Source of the DNA: Pseudovibrio sp. Tun.PSC04-5.I4
GTDB lineage: Bacteria > Pseudomonadota > Alphaproteobacteria > Rhizobiales > Stappiaceae
Reading direction: 5' to 3'
Length of the DNA: 64,000 nt
NCBI RefSeq assembly: GCF_900104145.1
Contig: NZ_FNLB01000004.1
Coordinates: 1-64,000 of the forward strand
In this document: positions 19,460 through 32,500 of the stretch, piece by piece
How positions within the stretch are numbered: the first letter of the stretch is position 1
How the letters are laid out: each line of letters starts with the position of its first letter
Translations under genes and position numbers: made by a program
The notes under the pieces: generated by a model
The model's input: only the letters and a program-made list of their open reading frames with translations
Database searches by the model: none
Told to the model about the DNA's origin: nothing

Positions 19460-22400
19460 CTAGGCGCTCACAGTCTTACGAACACCGGAGGCAACAACGC
19501 CTGCGGGAGTAGTTGCCTGCAACTCGAACAAATGGAACTCGTGGTAGATGGCTTTTGTCACTCGTTGGATCTCGCTGGACTCCAATAGCTCCCAGTGATC
19601 CCCGCGGACCAACCTGGTCATGAAACTCCCGGACACTCTCTCTATCCAGAATTTGCGCAATTCGTGCAGGTAGGTTTTGTCTAGCGTTCCTAAAGCCTGA
19701 ATGAACACAACCCGCGCTTCAAGTGGCTGGCAGTCATAGCTGGGCACACAAGAGCGATTGTGGTTGTAGACCTCATAGTACCGCTGGATTTGCCCATCTT
19801 CGATGCCGGGATACATGCCATTGAACTTAACGAGTTTGTCGCGGAACTCTTGCAAACCAACTGGCGCAAGGCTTTCTCGCTCATGCTCTTCAAACCCTTG
19901 CGTATCCAACAGGATCACGCTGACGTTGTTGTTGCCACGGGCTTTGAGAAGACGGGCCATTTCGAAGGCGACGTAACCACCAAAGGAAAGCCCAGTCAAA
20001 ACGATTTGGTCATCTGCGATGTGTTCAATTCGGCTCAGATAAGCTTCAGCCATTACTGTGATGGACGGCAGAAGGTCTTCCCCTGCGTTTAAACCCGGCG
20101 ATTGCAGGCCATAAATGCCGATGTCGTCAGCCAGTACTTTGGCCAACGAGAGATAGCAAAAGCCTGTTCCGCCAGCAGGATGGATGCATACAATCTGTTT
20201 GCCGCTGCGGCTTTCCCGGAACGTGATGAGGTTGTCGAGATCACTATCATCTGCGGCTCCTGTTCTGATCCAAGTTGCGAGTGCCTCAATCGTCGGGTTT
20301 GCGATGAAAACCTTGGGTGGAACGCTAACTTTGAAGAGCTTACCGACACGATGAGCAACCTTGATAGCAGCGATGGAAGAGCCGCCCACATGGAAAAAAT
20401 TGTCACTGATGCCGATAGAGGGGTGCAGGAGCACCTTTTTCCAGATGTTGTAGATTTGGAGCTCGATGTGGTCTCTCGGACTCTCTTGATTGACCTTGAA
20501 CACAGCATCAGTATCAAGGAGGAGCGCCTCAAGCGCTTGATAGTCCACCTTGCCGTTGTTAGTTAGCGGAATGCTATCTATGTGAAGCAACTGGTTCGGA
20601 ACCATGTAGGCAGGTAAGGCTTGCCCAAGATCTGATTTCAGGCTCTCTTCAGGCAGAGGTTCTCCATGAACATTAGTATAACAAAGGGCGAGGTGAGCTG
20701 GGGTATCCTCCCGGTGAACAACGAGAGCGGCACAGTTTTGGCACTGCGAGACCTGCGAAAAGACAGCATCAATCTCGGAAAGCTCGATACGGAACCCATT
20801 GAGTTTGACCTGATTGTCTTTACGAACAGCAAAAATAAGATCACCGTTTTCGGTGTAACGGGCAAGGTCTCCGGTTCGGTATAGCTGCTCATCTTCCTCA
20901 AACGGGCTTTGGGTGAAAGCCTCAGTTGTTAGCTGCGGAGCGTTAAGATATCCAGATGATAAGCCAGAACCGCCAATATAAATCTCCCCCAGAACCCCGA
21001 CGGGTACAGGAGCACCATATTCATCCAGCAGGTAGGCAGATGTATTGGAAATGGGCTTCCCGATAGGCGCAGATAGGGAATCGAGATCATCAGGTGTGAT
21101 CGCGTGCCATGTGCTGTCTACAGTACATTCGGTTGGACCATAGACATTGTGCAGTCGCGCCCAGGGCATCTTGTTCGCAAACTTGCGCAGTAACGGCCCG
21201 CCCAGTTCTCCTCCACCGCAGAAAACATCGCGCAGCTGGGGACATGCAGCAAGTTCCGGCACATCGAGGAAAAGATCTAGCATTGCTGGTACGAACTGGA
21301 TTGCAGTTATGTTGTGTGCCGCGCATAAGCGGACCAATTCTGAGGGAGATGTGTGAGATTCAGGCGGTGCCAATGCCAGAGAGGCACCAGTGGTAAGCGG
21401 CCAGAAAAACTCCCAGACAGCGGCGTCAAATCCCATCGGTGTTTTTTGTAGAAGTACATCACCAGTGGAAAATGGAAAGGTCCGGCAACTCCATTCAGTC
21501 AGATTCACCAGCCCGCGATGGGTGAGCTTAGTCCCCTTAGGCACTCCGGTAGAGCCGGAGGTGTAGATGATATAGGCAAGACTATCGGCATTATGGGGTT
21601 TTGCGGGCAGGTTTACTGGGTCATACGTGTCCGCGATGACTTTCAACTGGTCCCCGTTCAACAGAAGAGAGTGAATCCCGCAAGCCTCATCGAGCCTTGT
21701 AAGTATCCCGGAGGTTGCGTCGTGATACACGATCAGGACCGGCTGGCTATCCTCGACCATATATTCCAATCGCTTGATTGGGAGACCGGGCTCGAGAGGG
21801 ACAAAATGGCCACCTACCTTGAGAATAGCCAGCATTGCAACAACCAGCTCAATGGAGCGCTCGAAGAGAAGCCCCACGGGGCTGCCAGTACCAACCCCTA
21901 AGGTTTGAAGGTGCTGAGCAAGCTGGTTGGCCTGTGCGTTCAAAGTCGCGTAGTTCATGACACGTTCGCCAAACACCACCGCCAGTGCATCTGGTGTGCG
22001 AAGGCATTGCGCCTCAATTGCGTCTTCAATGGTTTCAGCGTCAAACGGTTGAGTTTCGCCCTTAGGCCAGACCTCTGTCAGCAGGTGGGTTTCTTCCGGT
22101 GTAATGTAGTTGAGTTCACTGACGGGTGTTGCCGGTCTGGTAACTGCATCAGACAGGAAGCAGGATAGATGATCCGCTAACCGCTGGATGCGTCGCTGTG
22201 TGAATAGATCTCGATTATACTCGAACCCGAAGCTGAAAATTTGCCCTCGCTCGAATACCTCTAGGGTGATATCGAATTTCGCGGTTTGACTATCTGTCGT
22301 CAACGCAGACGTTTCTACTTCTTCCATTTGCAAGGTACTACCGGGCACGTTTTGATAGATCAACATCACCTGAAACAGAGGAGAGTGGGTTGCTGAGCGT

Positions 22401-23599
22401 TCAGGATTTACGGCCTCCACAACACGCTCAAAAGGAATTTCCTGATTGTCCAATGCCTCCAGTATGGTTGTCTGGGCTTGGGTAACAAGATCCTCGAACT
22501 TCATCGATGCGCTCACATTTGCCTTAAGCGCCAGCGTATTGATGAAGTGGCCGATGAGTGGCTCGACTTCGGCCAGATGACGGTTGGCAAAGGAAGTGCC
22601 AATGCAAATGTTTTCCTGCTGACTGTAACGCCAGAGAATAACGGAAAAACCCGCGAGAAAGAGCGCAAACGGTGTAATAGAACGCTGGGTGCAAAATTGG
22701 CGAAGACGTGCGCTCAGGTCTTCGTCCAGCTCTAGCTCATAGTGGGCCCCATTATGGGTTTGTTGAGCTGGTCTTAGGAAATCTGTAGGTAGATCCAAGG
22801 CATCTGGGAGACCTTGGAGTTGCTTTATCCAATAAGCTGTTTGCCGAGGTTCTTCAGAGCTGCCATGGGTTTTCTGGGTATGTGTAACATAGTCTGCATA
22901 TTGCATGATGAGTGCCGGTACATCTGGTTGCGTTCCGGTTCTCAAACCATTGTAATGAGCGGTTACCTCATTGAAGAAAAGGCCGATAGACCAACCGTCT
23001 GCCGCGATGTGGTGCAGGTTTACCAGCCAAACATGCTCTGCATCGGATAGTTTCACATAGCTAGTGCGCACCATAGGCTCGGTGTCCAGATCAAACGGCA
23101 TCCGGGCATCAGCCTGTATAGCCCCAGCCAAAGCAATTTCCTGATGCTCCTGTGCCAAACTACTAAGATTTATGAGGTCCAAATCCAGTTCTACGGCCAA
23201 TGGGAACGTTTGCGAGGGGACCCCGTTTCGGGATGTAAACCGGGCTCGCAGCATGTCGTGCCTCGCCACCACAGCATTAACTGCGCGATGTAACTCTTTG
23301 ACGTTCAGGGGGCCTGTGATTTTTATGGCAATGGGGTTGTTGTAGGACGGGGTTTCCGGATCCAGTTGATGCAGAAACCACAAATGCCGCTGCGACGGTG
23401 AGAGCGGAGTGCCAGCGTTGCATTCCTCCTCCCTCTGTCGGGTCAGCAACTCAATCAAGGCCACTTTTTCCAGTTTCAAAGCTGCGGCCAATTCCGAACT
23501 TAGAAATCCCTTTGGGGCTTTGATCCGAAGCTTTTCTCCATCCACCGCTATGTGCACGTTATGGCGGGAGAAATAATCAAGGAGTTGTTGGGCCTTCAT
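19460..23599 (-). CDS. NRPS, TubC docking-C-A-T-TE, Gln-like module
   Basis: Protein of 1,379 residues. Residues 1-52 match the TubC-type N-terminal docking domain (QQLLDYFSRHNVHIAVDGEKL-like start, then LSSELAAALKLEK), which accepts the C-terminus of the upstream synthetase. C follows at about 65-500 with LHHIAADGWS, A at 525-1020, T at 1050-1115 (VGGSSIAA) and TE at 1130-1350 with GLSFGGY and a late GDHWELL histidine. The A pocket reads D-A-W-Q-F-G-V-V-D, one or two changes from the glutamine code. The thioesterase would release the chain here by hydrolysis, giving the shorter product. The start codon overlaps the previous stop (ATGA), so translation is coupled to the thiazole-forming gene upstream. 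Confidence 0.93.
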   Translation of the reverse strand: MKAQQLLDYFSRHNVHIAVDGEKLRIKAPKGFLSSELAAALKLEKVALIELLTRQREEECNAGTPLSPSQRHLWFLHQLDPETPSYNNPIAIKITGPLNVKELHRAVNAVVARHDMLRARFTSRNGVPSQTFPLAVELDLDLINLSSLAQEHQEIALAGAIQADARMPFDLDTEPMVRTSYVKLSDAEHVWLVNLHHIAADGWSIGLFFNEVTAHYNGLRTGTQPDVPALIMQYADYVTHTQKTHGSSEEPRQTAYWIKQLQGLPDALDLPTDFLRPAQQTHNGAHYELELDEDLSARLRQFCTQRSITPFALFLAGFSVILWRYSQQENICIGTSFANRHLAEVEPLIGHFINTLALKANVSASMKFEDLVTQAQTTILEALDNQEIPFERVVEAVNPERSATHSPLFQVMLIYQNVPGSTLQMEEVETSALTTDSQTAKFDITLEVFERGQIFSFGFEYNRDLFTQRRIQRLADHLSCFLSDAVTRPATPVSELNYITPEETHLLTEVWPKGETQPFDAETIEDAIEAQCLRTPDALAVVFGERVMNYATLNAQANQLAQHLQTLGVGTGSPVGLLFERSIELVVAMLAILKVGGHFVPLEPGLPIKRLEYMVEDSQPVLIVYHDATSGILTRLDEACGIHSLLLNGDQLKVIADTYDPVNLPAKPHNADSLAYIIYTSGSTGVPKGTKLTHRGLVNLTEWSCRTFPFSTGDVLLQKTPMGFDAAVWEFFWPLTTGASLALAPPESHTSPSELVRLCAAHNITAIQFVPAMLDLFLDVPELAACPQLRDVFCGGGELGGPLLRKFANKMPWARLHNVYGPTECTVDSTWHAITPDDLDSLSAPIGKPISNTSAYLLDEYGAPVPVGVLGEIYIGGSGLSSGYLNAPQLTTEAFTQSPFEEDEQLYRTGDLARYTENGDLIFAVRKDNQVKLNGFRIELSEIDAVFSQVSQCQNCAALVVHREDTPAHLALCYTNVHGEPLPEESLKSDLGQALPAYMVPNQLLHIDSIPLTNNGKVDYQALEALLLDTDAVFKVNQESPRDHIELQIYNIWKKVLLHPSIGISDNFFHVGGSSIAAIKVAHRVGKLFKVSVPPKVFIANPTIEALATWIRTGAADDSDLDNLITFRESRSGKQIVCIHPAGGTGFCYLSLAKVLADDIGIYGLQSPGLNAGEDLLPSITVMAEAYLSRIEHIADDQIVLTGLSFGGYVAFEMARLLKARGNNNVSVILLDTQGFEEHERESLAPVGLQEFRDKLVKFNGMYPGIEDGQIQRYYEVYNHNRSCVPSYDCQPLEARVVFIQALGTLDKTYLHELRKFWIERVSGSFMTRLVRGDHWELLESSEIQRVTKAIYHEFHLFELQATTPAGVVASGVRKTVSA

Positions 23600-26500
23600 A
23601 TTTCAAACTCCTCCATTTCCTCGTCATCAATGTTTGGCGAGGTGGGGTTAGCAGCAAAGTTTTCGATGGTATGGCGGCGGCTCTGGTCGACTTTTGGTGT
23701 TCCGCCAATCATGGAATAGACAAGCTGATGGGTTGATCTCAGCTGGAACAAATTCCGCAGAACCTCGTCATCAATGGACCCGATCCCGCAGAGCCCTAAC
23801 CCGACATCATAAGCTCTCATGGTTAGCAGTTGTGCCATTGCTCCGGCTTCGATCAGCCAGAACTGCTCGCTCATTTCGCCATAGAGAGGCTCGATAGCCT
23901 GCCGCTCTGCAATGAAATAGATTGTGAACGCTGCTTCACCGAAAGTCGGGCGATTGACGAAGTAGTCATAGGCATCTTCGCTCAGGTGCTGGCCATCCCC
24001 CGTCGAAAAGAGTGCGTGCTCTTTGGGGCAGTAGTAATAGGCCCCGCCTGCTACTCCCTGCACGCGATCCGGCTTGATGTAGATGTATGTTTGTACCGGA
24101 TACAGCCCGCCCGCACTGGCAAACAGATGTTTGGGGGCATCTACGTCCTGATTACGGCGCAGTGTAGCGAGCAGTTCTTCAAAGCGATTTTTAGGAACCG
24201 GATCTTGAATAAACTGTCTAACGGATCGGTAAGCATCAAACTCGTCGAAGTCTTTTTGAGATGGTGCTGCCAGAGAGACGACCATGTGCTGTTTGGTGAA
24301 CTGCCGGAGCCCGACATTCCTCTCTTTAAAGGCCTGACGTTCTTGCGGGTCCTCGATTGTGGCAATATCAGAGGGTTCCCCCTGCGGCTGAACCTCGTTC
24401 TCAGCAGGCCCCATCTGCTCCCTGTACATGGCAACAAGCGTTGCAAGGCTTGGGTTCGCCATGAATTTGGCGAGCGGAGGTCGGAAGGAGAGAGTGCTCG
24501 ACAACTCGTTGGAAATGCGAACAATATCAATTGAAGTCGCTCCCAGTTGTAACAGGTTTGCCCCGCTGTCCACCTGATCCAGCTTAAGCGTGCGCGCAAC
24601 GATCTCTTGTATCTTTTCTTCTTGTGAGCCACACGGTTCAAAGGTTTGCTTTACCTGAATACTCCGGCGTGGTTCGGGAAGCTGTTTTCGATTTACTTTG
24701 CCGTTTGCCGATATGGGGATGCACTCAATTTCCAGCAAATTTTGCGGCACCATATAGTAAGGCAGATGAGCCCTCAGGTGTTCCAGCAACACGTCTATAT
24801 CAACGCTGTCGCCTTCAGGGACAACATAGCCTACCAGCTGTTTGTCACCTTGAGCTTCCCCGAACATCTTTAAAACAGAGGTTTTCACAGAGCCATGGGT
24901 ATTCAGAACAGTTTCAATTTCGCCGAGTTCGATGCGAAAGCCCTGCACTTTGACTTGTGTATCGACACGACCAAGGAACTCAATGTTTCCATCAGGCATA
25001 TATCGGCCCATGTCTCCGGTCCGGTACAGGCGCTCTTTGGTATGGGGATGGTTTATGAAGCGCTCGTTCGTCTGCTCCTCATCTTTCCAGTAGCCCATGG
25101 CCAGCCCGATGCCGCCGATGTAAAGCTCTCCGGGAACCCAGCAAGGCCGTATCCCCAAATTATCATCCAGAACGTAAACCTGCTGATTGTCCAAAGCTTT
25201 GCCGTAGGGGATGCTTTTCCAATCAAACGCGATGCTCTCAATCGGGAAGCAAATTGACCAGATAGAGGCCTCGGTCGCACCGCCAAGACTGAGAATTTTT
25301 GTGTCATGTGCGAGAGCACGCACGCGGTCCGGCAGGCCCAAGGGGATCCAGTCGCCAGATAGCATCACCTGACGCAAGTCAGTCCCGATGTTCTTGCGCT
25401 CACTCTCCGCATAGTCCGCCAAGAGGCCAAGCAGGGCCGGGGCAGAGTTCCAGATAGTCACTTTTTGTTGCGTCATGCAGTCAAGCCAATGAGCAGGATC
25501 TTTGGTCTGAGATTCATCGGGTACGACAATTGCGCCGCCCACGGCTAACAGTCCAAAGATATCGTAGACCGATAAATCAAACCCAAGCGCAGAAATTGCA
25601 AAGACCCGGTCTTCCGGGCCGACATTCAAGCGACGGTTGATATCAAGAAGGGTGTTAACAGCTCCGCGATGGTCAATCATGACACCCTTGGGTTCACCAG
25701 TGGAGCCGGATGTGAATATGACATAAGCGAGGTCTTCAGCATTGGCCTCAGATTTCCGAAGGAGCCTTCCCAAAAAACCATCAAGCTCACAACCTACATC
25801 TACAATAAAGGTTTGATCCGGCAATCCTTTATGCTTATCAGTCTGGTCTGTTTTGACGCAGACAAGTTTCGCGTTGGTATGCTTCAAAATTCCATCAATG
25901 CGGCTTGTGGGCAGGTCGGGATCAATTGGAAGATAGGCCCCGCCTGCATAAAGAATAGCGAGGGCAGAAACAATCTGCTCCCAGCCTGGTCTCATCTTGA
26001 TAGCAACCAGATCTCCGCTCTTCAGCCCACACTCCTGCAAGTGAACCGCAAGATTTCGGGCACGCTTTCGAACTATCTCGTAGGAAAGAACCTGTTTGCC
26101 GGAGATGATTGCAGGTGCTGCTAGTGTTTTTCGGGTCTGCTCATCAAACAGGTCCTGCATCAAAGGCCAGTGTTGCTCACACGCAGAGGTTCCATCCCAA
26201 AAAGGGAACGAGGGTCGGGCAGGGTCGTTCCAGCGATCTGGCTCAGAAATTTCTTCGAGTAACAAGCTGTAGGCAGCAAACATTTCCTGCATCATGCCAT
26301 CTGGAAACAACTCGTCGATGCTGTCCCAGTTGAAATAAAGCTCGCCGTCTATCTCCATTATTGTGTGATCCAGCCAAACTTGCGGGGTCTGGGTAATGGT
26401 ATGCACATTGCGGGCATCCATTGCGGAGGACAGAGTGATTTCTTCCTGATCCGGGATCATTTCCACCAGCGTGCTGTTGAACACAATTGGTATAGCGGTT

Positions 26501-29500
26501 TGTTGTTCGCCGCGTTGACGCGTCAATTCCCTTAGAACCCGAACACCGCTTACTTCGCTGTGGTCCATATCCTTCCAGAGCTGACGCTGAACGGCCTTAG
26601 AGTTGTCTACGAAGCTCTTGCCTGCATCCGACATCACTTCTAGCAAGACAATCGATGTAAAATCGCCGATTAGATTGTTGATGTGGGGATGCAGCGGTTG
26701 CCGGTTAAATATTGGCAGGCTCAGAGTAAAGCGAGGAGACCGGCTCCAGTTTGCAAGCACTTGAGCAAAGGCTGTGAGCAAGATGCCGGAGGGCGTAATA
26801 CCGTGCTTACGTCCGTTTGCCTTAATGGCGGACCACTTCGGTTCCTCAAGCGTTAGCTTTCTGCGTGTAAAGCGCGGATTGCTGATGCTCTCCGGCTGCT
26901 TTACAAGCGGCAGATCCGGGGCGGGCGCAAGTGTGGTGAGGCGGTCTCTCCAATAAACGAGCGAGGCCTCATAGCGTGAATCCTCCCGTAAGGCCAGCTC
27001 CTGCACCACATAGTCGCGGAACGTAATTTCCAGTGGTGGCAGATCAAGCTCTGGATCGTCATAAAACGCGGCCAACTCACGTGAAAAGATTTGACTGCTC
27101 GCCGCATCCACTATGAGCGCATCCATGGAGATATGAAGGCGGGTTACATCATCATTTAACAGAACAGCACGGAACTCGAAAAGCGGCCACTCCTGCGCAT
27201 CTAGAACCTGATGGGACATCGCCTCACGGTTTCTTGTGATAACGCGCTCGGCTACACGCTGCGCTCTGCCGCCTATATCATCGGTTTGGATGATGTACTC
27301 TGGGACAGTTTCAAGAATCCGCTGGGTCCCATTGTCTGCAAAGATTGCCCGTAACATGTCATGGCGCTGGATAAGCTTGTTCAGGGCATTATTGAACCTT
27401 GCCAAATCCAGATTTGGGATCTCGATTTCCTCATAGGCGTGGGCACTGACGCCGCCCAAGCCCAGACCGTTATCACGTCCGACCCAGTAGGCCTGTTGAA
27501 TATCGGTAAGTGGAAATGGCTCGTAGCGATTTGTCTTATCAGCCGAAATCTGCTCAACGGGTCGCTCGTTCTGTGCGTTACTGCTCTGTACCGCAGCAAG
27601 ATCACAAAGCACTGGGTTCTCTATGAGTACGCTGAGTGACAACCCCAGAGACAGTTCCTTGTTGATTGCATATATCAGCCGTGTGGCAAGTAGCGAATGC
27701 CCGCCCAAATCAAAGAAATTGTCCGTTCTGCCAACCCGCTCCACTTTGAGCACTGTTTGCCAGATACGGGCAAGATCTCTCTCTCGCTCCGACTGTGGCT
27801 CGATAAAATCTGCATTGCCTTCGCGATCAGGAGAGGGCAGTGCCCTCCGATCTAGCTTCCCGTTTGGTGTAATGGGCAGTTCATCCATTTGCACCCAGTC
27901 TGTCGGGACCATGTACTCAGGCAGACGTACCTTGAGGTAGGAGCGCATATTGGTGACCTTCGCTGCCCCGACGAAGTAACAAACCAATCTGGTATGTTCT
28001 GTCCCCATGCTTGTGTCCAGAACCACAGCTGCTTCCTGGATGCCCTCCATCTGCAAGAGGCAACTGGCAATTTCCATCGGCTCAATACGGAAACCACGGA
28101 ATTTCACCTGATCATCTGCACGGCCATGGAAGGCGAGGGATCCATTGGGCAGATAAGAGGCGAGGTCTCCGGTGCGGTAGAAGCGCTGGTTGTGTTCCCA
28201 TGCGAACCATGGGGTCACAAACCGTTCCGCAGATAATGCAGGGTTACCGAAGTAGCCTCGGGCCACATTATCTCCGCAGACATAGAGCTCCCCGACAGTC
28301 CCTGTGGGGACAGGATGTTTTGCCTCGTCCAAAATAAAAACAGACATATTGTTGACTGGTGTCCCAATGGGAGGCGATAAAGGCCAGTCCTCCATTTGAT
28401 CACACTCCAACACATGCTGGGTTACGACGTGCGTTTCTGTTGGGCCATACTGATTGTAAAATCTCCGTCCGCCCAATGACTTGAGGAGTGCCTTCAGGCC
28501 GTGGGTAACGAGAAGCGCCTCTCCAGCAGTGACGATCTCGCAGACGGGTCCATCTGGTAATTGATCAGCCTCATACAACCCTGCCATCTGTTGCAGCACC
28601 GCAAACGGCAGATGGGCACGTTCGATGCCGTTCGATTTTATGAATCCTGCGAGATTTCCAAGATCCTTGCGCTGCTCGTCGCTCATGAGCACAAGGCTTG
28701 CCCCCTGACACAAGGTGCAGAAAATCTCTTGAAACGACACGTCGAAATTCAGGGACGCGAACTGCAAGACGCGGGCAGGGGCTTCATTCTCAGGCACTTG
28801 CTGGAGTTGCCAACTCACCAGATTGCGAAGAGTCCGGTGTGTTTGCATAACCCCTTTAGGTTTGCCGGTGGAGCCGGATGTATAAAGGATATAAGCCAGA
28901 TGGTCCGGTGCAGGAGTGCCTCCCAAATTACTTGAAGGGAAAAGCCCGCGCTTGTCAGCGACCTCCTCTGTGGTCAGCGTAATATCCGCATACTTGGATA
29001 GTAGAGAAAGCCCCAGCGCTTCTTCAGTTATAATCAGATTTGGCTGCACATCTTCCATAATGGCCTGCAGGCGCGCCGCTGGGTAGGCCGGGTCCAAAGG
29101 AACCACCGTTGCTCCAGCTTTCAAAATACCGAGCAGGGCCGCAATCATATCAGCGGACCGGTGCAGGCAAACGGCGATGTTGGGCTGTTCGGTAATTCCT
29201 CGCTGCTTCAGCATATGCGCGAGTTGGTTCGCCCGCGTATTCAGCTCATTGTAACTAAGTTCGGTGCTGCCCATGATCACTGCGGGCGCATCAGGAGATA
29301 GGACCGCATGGGCCTCGATTTGTTTGCTGATACAAACCAATTTTGGGTAGGGAGCAACAGGTTGGCGGCATGCTTCAAGCTGCAGTGCTTCCTCATTATC
29401 TGTCAAGAGTTGTAGCGATTTGAGCTGTGCAGTCCCATCTGCCGTGAGCTGGTCAACTATATGGCAGAAGTAATCTGCGACCTTCTCAATCCTAGCTTTT

Positions 29501-32500
29501 TCAAACAAATCACTGGCGTATTCTATAGCGCCTTTCAGGCAGCCATTTTCTTCCTGCAATGATAGCAACAAGTCAAATTTCGATCCACCATGGTGAAGTG
29601 GAACTGGCGAGACTGATAATTCTGGAAGTTCGAAACGATCGTTGTTTTCTCCCTCCCAGGCAAACATAACCTGGAACAGCGGAGAATAGGCCAAACTGCG
29701 AACCGGGTTAATATGTTCGATCACCTGTTCAAATGGCAGGTCCTGATGTTTCTGTGCCTCCAGAACGGTGCCGTTCAAACGAGACATAAAGGCCTCAACT
29801 GTCAGCTCCGCTCCGGCATCCACCCGCAACGCAAGTGTATTGGCGAAAAAGCCTATCAAGTTGCCCAATTGAGCATTGTCCCGGTTGGCAACCGGGCTGC
29901 CAATAACAAGGTCCTGCTGGTTTGCCAACTTGGAAAGCGTAAGCGCCCATGCGCCCAGCAAACTCGTAAAAAGTGTACATTGGGACTTGCTGGACAGATT
30001 TTTGAGCTTTTCCGTTGCAGGCGCATCCAGCTCAATTGAGACCGGTGATCCTTTGAAGGATTGCCGTTTGGGGCGAGGGGTATCTGTCGGCAGTTCCAGC
30101 AGAGTTGGGACATCTTTGAGTTTGGTCTGCCAATAGCCCTTTTGTGCATCCCACGTCCCGCACTCCAGTTCCTCCCTTTGCCATTTGGCATAGTCTGAAT
30201 ATTGGATTTTCAAGAGAGGGAGTGAGACCTTCTGTTCAACTGCAAGGCCTTTATAAAGTGTGCTCAACTCCTGACTGAAGACACCCATAGACCATGCATC
30301 GGAAATAATGTGGTGCATGACGATGACAAGTACATGTCTGCTGTGATCCAGACGTACCAATTGAGCTCTGAACAAGGGGCCAGTTTCCAGATTGAAAGGC
30401 TGACCGACCAGAGAGCCGATATAGTCCGCCAGCGTTTCCCCTTCTGGTACCTGCGCAACCGGATCCATCTGCCACATTTTTGCCGATTGGATGTCCTGAT
30501 AGGCGATACCGTCTTTGCGCACAAATCGGGTGCGGAGAGTCTCGTGGCGTTCAACCAGCTGTTCCAGCGTTCGGCACAAAGCACCCACATTCAAATTGCC
30601 ACACAGTTCAAGAACCAGAGGCATGTGGTAGGCATCGCTTTGTCGTCCGTCCACTTCCGCGAGGAACCAAAGCCGTTGCTGCGCATAGGACAGTGGAAGG
30701 TCTTGCGAACGGTCTGCCTGTGTAATTGAAGTCAGGCTACCGGGCTCCAGCTTATCAACTTCCACAGCAAGAGCGGACAGAGTGGGATGAATGAAGGCCG
30801 AAGTAGCAGCTATTTCGATCGAAAATATGTCCCGGACAAGATGTGCCAACCGAACTGCCAGCAGTGAATGGCCACCAAGCGCGAAGAAGTTGTCGAAACG
30901 CCCTACAGCGGTAATCCCGAGCAATTTGCACCAGATCTGGGCGAGCCGTTTTTCTGTCTGGCTTTGCGGAGGCTCGAAGTTTGTGCCGGCTGTCTGGCTC
31001 AAGTCACACTCAGGAAGCGCCTGCACATCGAGCTTTCCGTTTAGCGTTAACGGTACTGTTTCAATAGCCAGAATGCCCGCAGGCACCATAAAGTGCGGGA
31101 GTTGTTTTGCGGCGTATTCTTTTAGGAAAGACTGGTCACCTCCCTTTGCATGTTCGTTGAGCACAACATAGGCAATCAGTTGTTCCAATTCCCCTTGCCG
31201 CTTCATTGCGCAAATGGCCGTGGTTACGGCAGGGTGCGTCGCAAGAGTTGCTTCTACCTCTCCAAGTTCAATGCGAAAGCCACGTAATTTTGCCTGTCGG
31301 TCGTTGCGTCCTAGAAACTCAATGGTCCCACCAGGCCGCATCCGACCCAGATCTCCCGTTTTGTAAATCCGGACCTGCTTTCCGATATTTCTCGTTACAA
31401 AGCGTTGTGCGGTCAACTCCGGCTGGTTCAAGTAGCCACGGGCTAATCCCGCCCCACTGACGCAAATTTCCCCAATGATCCCTATGGGGGCAAGGTGCCC
31501 GGTCGGGTCCATCAGATGGACTTGGTAGTTTTTAAGGGCCGAGCCCAAGGGCAGATGTTGATCGGGGCCAAAATCCTCCGGTAAGTCCAGTGCAATGCAG
31601 TCGATTGCGGTTTCGGTTAGCCCGTAAGCATGGATAATCTGTGTCGCAGGTCCGAATGCTTTTCGAGCATCGCAGGCCCCTTTTGGGGACCATCGGTCAG
31701 AGCCGCACACGATTACTTGCATGTTTCTGGCAGTATTTTCCGTCACAGATAGGTGAGCGACCAGATTATCTAAAACAGCGGGAACAAAATCACCAAAGGT
31801 GGCTTGCTGGTCATCCATAAGCTCGAGTAGAGCGGCACTGTCTACCAGCTGGTCCTGCCCCACCAAAATGAGGCGACCTCCGAAGGTCAGTGCGCGGATG
31901 ATATCGGCTGTAAAAACGTCAAATGAGAAACTCGCCATCTGTAAAATGCGTGGTGGTTCCACAAACTTGTAAAGCTCTGCCCATGCATCTCTCACCGTCC
32001 ATAAAGCACGGTGTTCCACCATGACACCCTTGGGGCGGCCGGTGGTGCCAGAGGTGTAAATAATATAGGCTAATTGGTCGGGTTGAATTTCTACGTCAGG
32101 ATCCGTCCCATCGTATCCCAACCAATCACGGGTCTCTGAGTTGACGTCAATTACACGCCCGGAGAGGCTGACCACCGCCTCTAGATGTCGGAGGCCGGGT
32201 GTATCCGTAAGAACTAATTTTGCATCACTGTCTTCAATCAGGGCACGAATTCTTTCACTCGGATAGCTCGCATCAACCGGAATATAGGCAGCCCCAGCCT
32301 TGAGGACGGCCAGCAGACACGTGATGGCCTGTGCGGACTTCTCCATACAGATCGCAATCCGATCTTCCCTGCCGATCCCTCGTTCTAAGAGGTATTTAGC
32401 GAGTTTGTTGGCCTGTTGGTTCAGCTGGTCATAAGTGAGTTCTGCCGGCCCGCTGACGATGGCTACTCGATCACCATGACGAGAGGCGCACTCCTCAAAA

